From Methanomassiliicoccaceae archaeon (lineage in GTDB: Archaea > Thermoplasmatota > Thermoplasmata > Methanomassiliicoccales > Methanomethylophilaceae): 15,693 nucleotides of DNA. The DNA lies in contig JAEEKU010000182.1 in the NCBI GenBank assembly GCA_016282555.1, forward strand, positions 1 through 15,693, read 5' to 3'. Below, piece by piece: positions 1 through 6,558 of the stretch. The notes under the pieces were generated by a model. It saw nothing but the letters and a program-made list of their open reading frames with translations. It did no database searches and was not told where the DNA came from. Within the stretch, counting starts at the first letter, position 1, and every line of letters starts with the position of its first letter. The position numbers and the translations under genes are program-made.

Positions 1-2
1 CC

Positions 3-104
3 TCCGAGGCCGTGGAACAGTTCTACCGCAGGGTTATCTCCGAAAACGGAAGATCTTTGCTCAGGGAGCGATTCGCATTTTCGTGTACCGGATGCGCGTC
101 CTGA
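3..104 (+). CDS. C-terminal end of an unidentified protein (5' end outside window)
   Basis: The frame starting at base 3 reads 33 residues and ends at a TGA at 102-104. All three plus frames are open here. This one was chosen because its codons (tcc, gaa, ctc, agg, atc) and its charged helical composition match the neighbouring genes. The tail contains a Cys-Thr-Gly-Cys pair four residues from the end, which could be a metal or cluster ligand pair. There is too little sequence to name a family. The following 268 bases contain no convincing gene. Confidence 0.45.
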   Translation, partial: SEAVEQFYRRVISENGRSLLRERFAFSCTGCAS

Positions 105-253
105 AAGAATCCGTTTGCAACCGATTATCGGGCTCTGTTCAGATACCGCGGGCGTTCAGGGCACTTTCAGCCACCCCGTGATACTCGTTTTTAACCGGAG
201 GGGGTTCCGTCTCCTTAAGGAAATCTGATTCGTCCGGAATTCGCTGATAACGG

Positions 254-276
254 AAAAAGCCGCACGATCGGCGGCT
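254..276 (-). terminator. hairpin followed by a T-run on the minus strand
   Basis: AGCCGC (258-263) and GCGGCT (271-276) form a perfect 6-bp stem with a 7-nt loop. Read on the minus strand the stem is followed by TTTT. That is the shape of an intrinsic terminator for leftward transcription, although no minus-strand gene was recognised immediately to its right. It may be incidental. On the plus strand a TTTTT run at 188-192 is a separate weak candidate for ending the preceding gene. Confidence 0.25.
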
Positions 277-341
277 GATGATATTCCGGATACGGGACGG
301 GTGCGCATGTTGTCTAACTTATATTTGAAACAGACTGGAAA

Positions 342-352
342 CTATAATATCT
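342..352 (+). promoter_or_regulatory. candidate TATA box for the zinc-ribbon gene
   Basis: An A/T-rich CTATAATATC element is centred about 26 nt before the ATG at 373. No Shine-Dalgarno lies between them. This is the same spacing seen before other first genes in the window and suggests a leaderless mRNA. A second A/T element at 316-327 (CTTATATTTG) could instead give a short leader. Confidence 0.4.
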
Positions 353-372
353 TCGTATCTCATGGATCCCCC

Positions 373-1335
373 ATGGGTTTTAGAATGGATTCATGTCCGT
401 TCTGTGGGATGATATTTCCGGAAGACGCGGATATTTGCCGCTGCGGGTTTCACAGGGAGAGACCTGTTTCCGATCAGCTCGTCAAAGCTCTTCTGAACGG
501 GGATTCCAGACTGGAAGCGCTTTATGATAAATTGCCGGGGGAGCTGGTCGCCAGCGAGATCGGGGAGATCCAGTCTCTGGAAGGTTCCGGATCTTCCGCG
601 GCAGCCAGCATTATTCTCGCGGCATATTACTCCAGAACTCTGGAAGACGGCAAAGCTCTGATGAGATGGAAGGAAGGTTTGAAATGCATCGATAAGAGCG
701 ATGCCGATTTGTATATCTCTGCTTTCGCGAAATTCGTTTCCATTCTGATCTGGGAAAACGAGACTAAATATCTCGAGTTCGATTACGTCGCGCACATCGA
801 CAAATTCAGCGAGGAATGCGATTCTGTGTTCGGCGATTCGTACAAAGGGGTCGTTTATCTCTCTGTTCTGGAGGTGTACTCCGGCATGTATGCGGAGGCG
901 GATCAGGCCGACAGAGCCAGACATTATTCCGTATTTGTCGATCTTCTGCGGCGCATATGCGTCTACTGCAGGGATTACGTCATCCTTTCCAAAACAATAA
1001 ACTCCGTGCTGGACCTTCTCGGGTTCGATCCGGACGAGAGCAAGGATTTCGAAGACGACATCCTTCTGTTTTTCAGCGTTTTCCTGAACCGCATGTCTCT
1101 GCAGCCGATCATCTCCTCCGGCGGAGACTCCCCGGAAATCTCCGGTTCGTTTCTGGACTGGACCGATTCCGATATGAAGGAAAAACTGGAAAAGTACATG
1201 GCGGCGCTTACTGACAGGGATAATTACAGGAAATCCGTCGAGAAATTCATCAAGCGTTCCGGATATTCGCTTCAGGACACTTCATGGGCTTCGATAGACA
1301 ATTATCTGGAGATCTATCTTAAAATCAGGAAATAA
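373..1335 (+). CDS. zinc-ribbon protein of unknown function
   Basis: The protein has 320 residues if it starts at the ATG at 373. That start was chosen because a TATA-like element sits about 26 nt upstream. An ATG at 385 gives 316 residues, and the open frame extends back to a GTG at 301 with less support. Near the N-terminus, counted from the Met at 385, cysteines lie at about 4, 7, 18 and 20 (CPFC then CRC), a small zinc-ribbon-like knuckle. The rest is soluble, acidic and largely helical by composition, with no signal peptide or membrane segment. I do not recognise a family. The zinc knuckle followed by a helical body could be a scaffold or regulatory protein, but that is a guess. It converges on mntP and the two 3' ends overlap by 11 bp. 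Confidence 0.75.
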   Translation: MGFRMDSCPFCGMIFPEDADICRCGFHRERPVSDQLVKALLNGDSRLEALYDKLPGELVASEIGEIQSLEGSGSSAAASIILAAYYSRTLEDGKALMRWKEGLKCIDKSDADLYISAFAKFVSILIWENETKYLEFDYVAHIDKFSEECDSVFGDSYKGVVYLSVLEVYSGMYAEADQADRARHYSVFVDLLRRICVYCRDYVILSKTINSVLDLLGFDPDESKDFEDDILLFFSVFLNRMSLQPIISSGGDSPEISGSFLDWTDSDMKEKLEKYMAALTDRDNYRKSVEKFIKRSGYSLQDTSWASIDNYLEIYLKIRK

Positions 1336-1882
1336 AGGCCTCGTACAGTATCTTTATCCCGATGGCGATCAGTATTATTCCGCCTGCTATTCTCGCCCTA
1401 GATCCGTATCTGCTTCCGAACAGGCTTCCGGCCTTTACGCCGATCATCGAAAGAGACGCCGTCACTATCCCGATTACGGCCGCCGGAAGAAGAATATCGG
1501 TTTCCTCCAGGGAGATGGAAAATCCCGCGGCCAGAGCGTCGAGGCTCGTGGCTATCGCAAGCATAAGCATTTCCCTGAATCCTGTATCCGGATTGTTTCC
1601 CTCTTCCCCGCCGGAAATGCCTTCGCGGATCATATTCAATCCTATGAATAGCAGAATCAGAAACGATACTGCTCCGGCGATGCTGAACAGCGCGTCATGA
1701 AGGCAGCCTCCTATCGCGAAGCCTATCAGCGGCATGAGCGCCTGAAAAAACCCGAACCAGATTCCGACTGCAGTCATGGATCTCAGGCTGATTTTTTTCA
1801 TGGCGAATCCTTTGCAGAGCGATACGGAAAAAGCGTCCATTGACAGCCCTACTGCCATGATGAAGACCGTCAGAATGTTCAC
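1325..1882 (-). CDS. mntP: MntP-type manganese efflux pump
   Basis: This 185-residue integral membrane protein has six hydrophobic segments and matches the MntP (former DUF204) family in length and motifs. Two repeated halves each carry the signature aspartate: Asp16 in LSMDAFSVSLCKG and Asp115 in ATSLDALAAGFS. Family members export Mn2+ across the cytoplasmic membrane to prevent manganese intoxication. The start is a GTG at 1882. It keeps the usual family N-terminus, whereas the next Met (residue 9) would cut into the first helix. A TATA-like element lies 25 nt upstream inside a small inverted repeat (1899-1915), so metal-dependent repression is plausible. No yybP-ykoY manganese riboswitch was recognised. 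The gene is single, divergent from ogt. Confidence 0.93.
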   Translation of the reverse strand: MNILTVFIMAVGLSMDAFSVSLCKGFAMKKISLRSMTAVGIWFGFFQALMPLIGFAIGGCLHDALFSIAGAVSFLILLFIGLNMIREGISGGEEGNNPDTGFREMLMLAIATSLDALAAGFSISLEETDILLPAAVIGIVTASLSMIGVKAGSLFGSRYGSRARIAGGIILIAIGIKILYEAFIS

Positions 1883-1898
1883 GGGGCCTGATATGCGT

Positions 1899-1915
1899 CG
1901 GGTTAATAATACCCG
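1899..1915 (-). promoter_or_regulatory. inverted repeat overlapping the mntP TATA box
   Basis: CGGGT (1899-1903) and ACCCG (1911-1915) flank a 7-nt A/T core. On the minus strand the core reads as the TATA-like TATTATTAA, centred 25 nt before the mntP GTG start. A protein bound here would block TBP, as expected for a metal-responsive repressor of the DtxR/MntR kind. The assignment to a regulator is inference; only the repeat and its position are seen. Confidence 0.4.
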
Positions 1916-2042
1916 CTGACGGACGGTACGGTTCCCGGCCGTTATTTGTTCCTGTCCGCAAATGTAATAATATAAAAAATATATGCGTTAAATATGCAGT
2001 AATTTTAAATAATAATATATAAAATACATAGTACTTACAAGA

Positions 2043-2055
2043 TTTTTATTATTAC
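2043..2055 (+). promoter_or_regulatory. candidate TATA box for ogt
   Basis: TTTTTATTATTAC is centred about 28 nt before the ogt ATG at 2077. It closely resembles the box before the asparagine-synthetase-like gene. The whole interval 1960-2055 is strongly A/T-rich and also contains TATATAAAAT at 2016-2025, which would give a longer leader. Confidence 0.4.
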
Positions 2056-2076
2056 CGGAAACGGTTAAACCTGTTC

Positions 2077-2568
2077 ATGTTTATTCTGGATTGTATGGAA
2101 TACGGCAGTCTGCTCACGCGCATAACTCTGATCGGAACCATCACGATAAGCGAGGACGGAGACGGGAATCTGACCCATCTGTATCTTCCCAATGCCAATC
2201 TGCCGGAGATGAACATTTCGGAAACCGAAGTCCTCGCCGAAGCGTTCGGACAGCTGGACGAATATCTGGCGGGAAAGCGGAAGATATTCAGTCTGCCGCT
2301 GGATTACGGAGTGACCGGATTCAGAAGGACGGTTCTCGAAGAACTGGAAAAGATACCCTACGGCGAAGTCCGCACTTACAAGGATATCGCCGTTTCCGCA
2401 GGTTCTCCCGGGTCTTACAGGGCCGTCGGAACGGTATGCAGGGAGAATCCGCTTCCGATCATTATCCCCTGCCACAGGGTGGTTCCTTCCGGAGGCGGCC
2501 TGGGAGCCTACTCCGGAGGAGAAAATCTGAAGAGAAGACTGCTGAATCACGAAAAATCCATGTTATGA
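2077..2568 (+). CDS. ogt: methylated-DNA--protein-cysteine methyltransferase
   Basis: This 163-residue protein transfers an alkyl group from O6-alkylguanine (or O4-alkylthymine) in DNA to its own cysteine in a suicide repair reaction. The active site PCHRV is at 131-135, with Cys132 the acceptor. The DNA-binding helix-turn-helix precedes it, with Tyr101 and the arginine finger Arg115 in SYRAVG. Asn124 in the ENP segment and the YSGG substrate loop (145-148) are also present. The N-terminal domain of about 75 residues is divergent, as is usual. The gene appears monocistronic. Its 3' end overlaps the convergent 191-residue gene by 6 bp. All catalytic residues are intact. Confidence 0.95.
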   Translation: MFILDCMEYGSLLTRITLIGTITISEDGDGNLTHLYLPNANLPEMNISETEVLAEAFGQLDEYLAGKRKIFSLPLDYGVTGFRRTVLEELEKIPYGEVRTYKDIAVSAGSPGSYRAVGTVCRENPLPIIIPCHRVVPSGGGLGAYSGGENLKRRLLNHEKSML

Positions 2569-3138
2569 CCGGTGTTTTTCGTCGTACATCGCTCTTATTA
2601 TCTCTTCTATCTTATCCGCGTTTCCGCTTCCGACCCTCGAACCTCTGCGCTCGAGGAAAATCCAGTCCCTCTTGGCGCATTCCTCTTCGAAATCCTTCGA
2701 TGTTATCGCGATGAGCTTTCCGTTCCAGATCTGATCGGCTTCGAGGAACATGGAGAACATGTCCTTGGGGATGCAGAATATGACCTTATCGAAAGGACGG
2801 CAGAGATAGGAAACCTGTTCCACGAAGTTTTTCGCGTTGTCGATGTATTCGTATTCCTCTCTGTTGGACATTACGCGGTCGTATCTGTCGATAACATAAT
2901 TGCCGGGAACGAATCCGTATCTCGTTGTAATAACGCCGTAAGATACGTCGCAGAGTTTTTTCCCGTCGGAAGCTACAGCGGTATCGAGACGCGCGGTGAG
3001 ATTTTTGACTTCGGTCGCGCGTCCGCCGAACATGTTGAACGCGCTGTCGATTCCGGGACTGTTGAATACGGTCGAATCGTTCGTCACGATGAGTATTCTG
3101 AGGTCCGTCTTCATTTCGATCATGACTTTAGGTTCCAT
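2563..3138 (-). CDS. unknown 191-residue protein, last gene after hypD
   Basis: The ATG at 3138 lies 2 nt after the hypD stop, with GAGG 8 nt upstream inside the end of hypD, so translation is probably coupled. The product is soluble. It opens with a beta-strand-like LRILIVTND (13-21) and has VITTRYGFVPGN at 69-80 followed by DRYDRV, then KVIFCIPKDM at 118-127 and KLIAITS at 141-147. This alternating strand/helix pattern suggests a Rossmann-like or nucleotide-processing fold. The TTRYG...YD segment is faintly like the YaaA/DUF6884 group, but I do not assign it. Its position directly behind hypD suggests a link to hydrogenase maturation or simple co-transcription. It is not HypB, C, E or F. 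Confidence 0.85.
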   Translation of the reverse strand: MEPKVMIEMKTDLRILIVTNDSTVFNSPGIDSAFNMFGGRATEVKNLTARLDTAVASDGKKLCDVSYGVITTRYGFVPGNYVIDRYDRVMSNREEYEYIDNAKNFVEQVSYLCRPFDKVIFCIPKDMFSMFLEADQIWNGKLIAITSKDFEEECAKRDWIFLERRGSRVGSGNADKIEEIIRAMYDEKHRS

Positions 3139-3140
3139 TT

Positions 3141-4226
3141 TCACAGCCTCTTCGAACCGAGCCTGTACGAAATGCTGCAGTTTCCCTCGGCGGATACCAT
3201 GCAGGGCCCCATAGGATTGGACGGTTTGCAAACTTTTCCGAACATCGGGCACTGTTCGGATTTGATAAGCCCTCTGAGGACGTCGCCGCACCTGCACCCG
3301 TTGGCTTCTTCTTTAACATCGGGCGTTTTCGACAGAATATCCTCGTGCACGCGGGTCGCGTCATGGTCAGAATACTTGTCTTTCAGAACTAGAGCGCTCT
3401 TGGGGATTACCGGGAAGCCCCTCCAGCTGCGGTCTTCGGGCGTGAAAGTATCTTTCATAAGGCGCATGGCCACGGGGTTTCCCTCGGGCCTGACCAGTCT
3501 CGTGTACTCGTTTTCGACTTCCGCGCGGCCGTCGCGGATCTGCTTGCAGAGCATGTAGCACGACATAAGCACGTCCAGCGGCTCGAATCCGGAAATAACC
3601 TGCGGAAGACCGTATTTTTCGGATACCGGACGGAACATCTCCTCCCCGGTGATGACAGCCACATGCCCCGGCTCTATGAATCCGTCGATGCTGGATTCGC
3701 CCAGAGAAAGGATAGACTCCAGAATGGGAGGGCATATGCGGTGGCAGCTGTAGATGCTGAAATTAGATGGACACTCGGGATCGGTCAGCGGAACGCAGGT
3801 CGACGGAGCCGTAGTTTCGAATCCCACTCCTACGAAAACCAGCGGTTTCTTCTGGGCTCTCGCCATCTTTACCGCATCGTCTATCGAGTAGACGATCCTG
3901 ACGTCGGCTCCGTCGGCTTTCGCGTCGAAAAGGGAACCTATCGTGGTCGGCACCCTCATCATATCTCCGAACGCCGTCACGGTCACGCCGTTTCTCGCCA
4001 GAGTTATCGCATCCGCGATCTCCCTGCTCGTGGTCACGCACACCGGGCATCCGGGCCCCTGGGCGATTTCGATTCCGGCGTCTCTGAGGAGCTCTTCGAG
4101 CCCGAAACGGACTATGGTGTCCTGATGAGTTCCGCAAATGTGCATGAATTTAGCCTTAACTCCGGTATTTCTGATACCGTCGAGTATTTTTCCGGCTGTT
4201 TTTTCGTCTCTGTATTTGAACATCAT
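3141..4226 (-). CDS. hypD: hydrogenase maturation factor HypD
   Basis: This 361-residue protein is the iron-sulfur scaffold that, with HypC, assembles the Fe(CN)2CO moiety of [NiFe]-hydrogenases in the cytoplasm. The ICGTHQ motif (Cys31) is visible near the N-terminus, followed by GPGCPVC (Cys60, Cys63), GFETTAP and SGFEPLDVL. The C-terminal cysteine cluster region is CRCGDVLRG (Cys311, Cys313), then Cys326, Cys333, Cys342 and Cys350 in the CPMFGKVC...GPCM...C pattern typical of HypD. The start is one of two adjacent ATGs. The one at 4226 gives an ATGA overlap with the hypA stop; the one at 4223 sits 7 nt from a GAGGAGG Shine-Dalgarno. The frame is open further upstream, but that part is antisense to nothing conserved and lies within hypA. 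No hypC, hypE or hypF is seen nearby. Confidence 0.96.
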   Translation of the reverse strand: MMFKYRDEKTAGKILDGIRNTGVKAKFMHICGTHQDTIVRFGLEELLRDAGIEIAQGPGCPVCVTTSREIADAITLARNGVTVTAFGDMMRVPTTIGSLFDAKADGADVRIVYSIDDAVKMARAQKKPLVFVGVGFETTAPSTCVPLTDPECPSNFSIYSCHRICPPILESILSLGESSIDGFIEPGHVAVITGEEMFRPVSEKYGLPQVISGFEPLDVLMSCYMLCKQIRDGRAEVENEYTRLVRPEGNPVAMRLMKDTFTPEDRSWRGFPVIPKSALVLKDKYSDHDATRVHEDILSKTPDVKEEANGCRCGDVLRGLIKSEQCPMFGKVCKPSNPMGPCMVSAEGNCSISYRLGSKRL

Positions 4227-4603
4227 TCTTCCTCCTCGATATCCAGGTATTTTACGGTACAGGACTGTCCCTCGACGACCTCCGCAGAGCCTCCGCATCC
4301 GGGACATGACAGGATCGGAACGGATTCCGATGAGAAATCCGGATCCGTGATATATCTGGCAGGACCTCTGAAATTGCAGTTTCTGCATGAAAGCACTATT
4401 TTTTCGTGCTCTATTATCAGCTCGGAGTTTTCAAGAACCGTTCCGCGGGTTACTATCTCGTAAGCAAAACGCATCTGCTCTTCGCCCAGGCTGGTAAGAT
4501 CTCCTATCACCAGAGTGACGCTGTTGACCCTGGACACTTTATACCTGGTCAGTTCGGAAAGAATCCCGCTGACGAGGTTCGATACTGCGGATACCTCATG
4601 CAT
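4223..4603 (-). CDS. hypA: hydrogenase nickel incorporation protein HypA
   Basis: This 126-residue protein delivers nickel to the large subunit of [NiFe]-hydrogenase, normally with the GTPase HypB. The N-terminal MHE supplies the His2 nickel ligand. The zinc site is CRNC (Cys73, Cys76) and CPGC (Cys100, Cys103). The 23 residues between the two CxxC pairs exceed the 12 in E. coli HypA and match the expanded archaeal type. The protein ends in an acidic EEEE tail. It begins 27 nt after the nth stop, and an A/T-rich element centred about 24 nt before its ATG may be its own promoter. Its stop overlaps the hypD start, so the two are co-translated. Confidence 0.95.
   Translation of the reverse strand: MHEVSAVSNLVSGILSELTRYKVSRVNSVTLVIGDLTSLGEEQMRFAYEIVTRGTVLENSELIIEHEKIVLSCRNCNFRGPARYITDPDFSSESVPILSCPGCGGSAEVVEGQSCTVKYLDIEEEE
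4231..4237 (-). promoter_or_regulatory. strong Shine-Dalgarno that sets the hypD start
   Basis: GAGGAGG on the minus strand lies within the last codons of hypA, 4 or 7 nt before the two adjacent hypD ATG codons. It excludes the much longer upstream reading of the hypD frame. Confidence 0.75.
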
Positions 4604-4620
4604 CTGACCGTGAATGAACG

Positions 4621-4634
4621 ATTATTATTATTAA
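4621..4634 (-). promoter_or_regulatory. candidate TATA box for hypA-hypD
   Basis: TTAATAATAATAAT on the minus strand overlaps the nth stop codon and is centred about 24 nt before the hypA ATG. That spacing would give a leaderless hypA mRNA, and no good Shine-Dalgarno precedes hypA. This suggests the hyp genes can be transcribed separately from the ligase-nth run. Confidence 0.4.
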
Positions 4635-5293
4635 GGTTGGGAGCCGAGCCAGCGGTCGCACATGTTCCGCACGGAGCATCCGGAGCACCTCGGATGATTC
4701 GGAATGCAGATCACCTGTCCGTGGCGGACGAAATATCTGTTGATATCCGACCAGCGTCCGACCGGAGTAATGCGCATGAGCTCGTATTCGGTTTCCTCCG
4801 GATTCTTCGTCGAAACGAGACCCATCAGATTGGTAATTCTGTGGACGTGGGTATCCACGCATACCGACGGGATATTCATAGCGTAGGATCTGACGCACGC
4901 GGCCGTTTTGCGTCCGACGGAAGGAAGAGAAACCAGTTCTTCGGTTTCCCGAGGCACCGTCCCCCCGTATTTGTCGAGGATGATCCTGCAGCATTCGACG
5001 ATAGCCTTGGACTTCTGTTTAGGGAATCCGGCGGGGCGTATCAGTTCAGCCACTTCGTCCGGATCGGCTTCAGCGAGGGATTCCATCGTTCCGAATCTTC
5101 TGAAGAGGCTGTCCGACGCTTTGCGGGTGTTGTCGTCTTTGGTGCGCTGGGAGAGAATCGTGGCGATGAGAACATGGAACGGGTCGCAGGGCCATTCGGG
5201 ATTGAGGCCCTCCGAGTTCCTTCCGGGATACGCTCCGCCGTCGTACTCTTTCGAAAGAACGTTCAGGATCTCGCATACGCGTTCTGAATCCAT
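4631..5293 (-). CDS. nth: endonuclease III (DNA glycosylase/AP lyase)
   Basis: This 220-residue base-excision repair enzyme removes oxidised pyrimidines and cleaves the abasic strand. The helix-hairpin-helix LPSVGRKTA at 123-131 carries the catalytic Lys129. Asp147 in CVDTHVHR is the conserved catalytic aspartate. The C-terminal [4Fe-4S] ligands are Cys196, Cys203, Cys206 and Cys212 in the classic C-x6-C-x2-C-x5-C arrangement. The ATG at 5293 is preceded by GGAGG (5304-5308) with a 10-nt spacer and lies 31 bp inside the end of folC, so the two are translationally coupled. Every key residue is present. Confidence 0.95.
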   Translation of the reverse strand: MDSERVCEILNVLSKEYDGGAYPGRNSEGLNPEWPCDPFHVLIATILSQRTKDDNTRKASDSLFRRFGTMESLAEADPDEVAELIRPAGFPKQKSKAIVECCRIILDKYGGTVPRETEELVSLPSVGRKTAACVRSYAMNIPSVCVDTHVHRITNLMGLVSTKNPEETEYELMRITPVGRWSDINRYFVRHGQVICIPNHPRCSGCSVRNMCDRWLGSQP

Positions 5294-6528
5294 TTCAGCG
5301 CATCCTCCGCAGTCCGGAACGATCCCGTTACGAGAACGTCTGTGTCGTTTCTTATGTCCAGAGCCTTTCCGATCGCTTCCCCCACAGAATTGCAGAGGGT
5401 GACGTCGTCATGATATCTGGATACGGCCGCGAACACGTCTCCGGCCGGCGCGGCCCTGGGGGAGTCCGGAGATGCAACGAATACTTTTTCGGCGGCTTCG
5501 GACAGTATCTCCGCGATTCTTTCTATGTTTTTGTCGGAAAGGAGTCCGATTACGAGGATAATTTTTCCGTAAATCTCTTCGATGTCCCTGCGGAGATACA
5601 GAGCGCCGGCTTCCGTGTGCGTAACGTCCAGGATAACAGGCATTCCCATGAGTTTCTGCATCCTGCAGGGCCAGTATACGTTGCGGAGTCCGTCGAAAAG
5701 ATGCTCCTCAATAGTTTCGGCAAATTCGGGGAGGCATTTCAGCGCCTCGACGGCCACCGCGGCGTTGCGGGCCTGCATATGTCCCGGAAGACCTACTGTG
5801 AAGGCCGAATCCCGGTACATTATCTCGGTGCTGTCGGGACGGCAGGAAACCACCCGGATATCGTCTTCGTTCACGCATATCAGGCGGCATCCCGTTTCCC
5901 TGCTGTATTTTTCAAGTATGCCGGTAATCTTTTCATCGTTCAGTGTTACGCACGGAACTCCGGGTTTCATTATACCTGCTTTGTGGAAAACTATCTCCTC
6001 GAGAGTCTGCCCGAGGAAGCCCGTGTGCTCCATGCTTATGTTGTTTATGACCGTGACATCGGGGTTTATGATGCTGGTGCAGTCGTATCTCCCGCCCATT
6101 CCCGTCTCCATTATCGCGATGTCGCAGCTCACGGATGAAAACAGCTGGATTGCGGTCGCGGCGAGTATTTCGAACTGGGTGCAGTACACGCCCTCCGCCT
6201 CCATATCATCGGAAACCGATCTTATTTTCGAGAGGACGAAGATCAGATCGGCATCGGAAACGGGTTCCCCGTCAATTCTGATGCATTCGTTTATTTTCAG
6301 TATGTGCGGCGACGTGAACATTCCGGTGTGGAATCCGGATTCTTTTAAAACGGATTCGATCATGGCGCATACGGATCCCTTTCCGTCGCTTCCGGCAACG
6401 TGTACGGCTCTGAGATCCGACTGAGGGTTGTCCAGACGGGACATCAGCTCCGTGATTCTTTCCAAACCTAATTTAATACCCCGCTCTGACAGGCTGTCGA
6501 ACCAGAGCAGATTTTTCTCAGGATCCAA
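5263..6528 (-). CDS. folC: FolC-like Mur ligase (folylpolyglutamate/dihydrofolate synthase family)
   Basis: This 421-residue protein belongs to the ATP-dependent ligase family that adds glutamate to (dihydro)folate or (dihydro)pteroate. The P-loop is AGSDGKGS (45-52), followed by FTSPHI (71-76), METGMGGRYD (140-149) and NNISMEHTGFLG (162-173). The probable carbamylated lysine is Lys183 in FHKAG. Two motifs deviate. The usual DxAHNPxG in the C-terminal domain reads DVTHTEAG (301-308), and the usual PGR reads PCR (287-289). The start is a TTG at 6528, supported by GGAG 6 nt upstream. It follows the ATP-grasp gene by 30 nt and overlaps nth. The exact acceptor (folate, a methanopterin-like pterin or another acid) cannot be told from sequence. 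Confidence 0.85.
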   Translation of the reverse strand: MDPEKNLLWFDSLSERGIKLGLERITELMSRLDNPQSDLRAVHVAGSDGKGSVCAMIESVLKESGFHTGMFTSPHILKINECIRIDGEPVSDADLIFVLSKIRSVSDDMEAEGVYCTQFEILAATAIQLFSSVSCDIAIMETGMGGRYDCTSIINPDVTVINNISMEHTGFLGQTLEEIVFHKAGIMKPGVPCVTLNDEKITGILEKYSRETGCRLICVNEDDIRVVSCRPDSTEIMYRDSAFTVGLPGHMQARNAAVAVEALKCLPEFAETIEEHLFDGLRNVYWPCRMQKLMGMPVILDVTHTEAGALYLRRDIEEIYGKIILVIGLLSDKNIERIAEILSEAAEKVFVASPDSPRAAPAGDVFAAVSRYHDDVTLCNSVGEAIGKALDIRNDTDVLVTGSFRTAEDALKWIQNAYARS

Positions 6529-6534
6529 AACAAT

Positions 6535-6538
6535 CTCC
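6535..6538 (-). promoter_or_regulatory. Shine-Dalgarno supporting the TTG start of folC
   Basis: GGAG on the minus strand lies 6 nt before TTG at 6528. No ATG or GTG is available nearby in frame that keeps the N-terminal helix before the P-loop, so this site decides the start. Confidence 0.6.
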
Positions 6539-6558
6539 GCGGTTCCATTAGCGATTAA

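Noticed and set aside
301..372. Longer reading of the zinc-ribbon gene from GTG at 301
   Set aside because: It would place the best TATA element inside the coding region and adds a segment with no conserved character before the zinc ribbon.
105..372. tRNA or other structured RNA gene
   Set aside because: No cloverleaf, T-loop GTTCAA-type motif or conserved RNA core could be found by eye; only one short hairpin.
1883..1980. yybP-ykoY manganese riboswitch upstream of mntP
   Set aside because: No recognisable conserved loops, and the best TATA element leaves no room for a leader.
2016..2025. TATATAAAAT as the ogt promoter
   Set aside because: It is centred 57 nt from the start; the closer TTTTTATTATTAC matches the spacing of the other genes better, though both could be used.
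4227..4388. N-terminal extension of hypD by 54 codons
   Set aside because: It lies wholly within hypA, is not HypD-like, and a strong GAGGAGG precedes the internal ATGs.
3663..5287. Long plus-strand open frames opposite hypD, hypA and nth
   Set aside because: They are antisense shadows of genes with intact catalytic motifs; their compositions (Arg/His/Ser-rich) are not protein-like.
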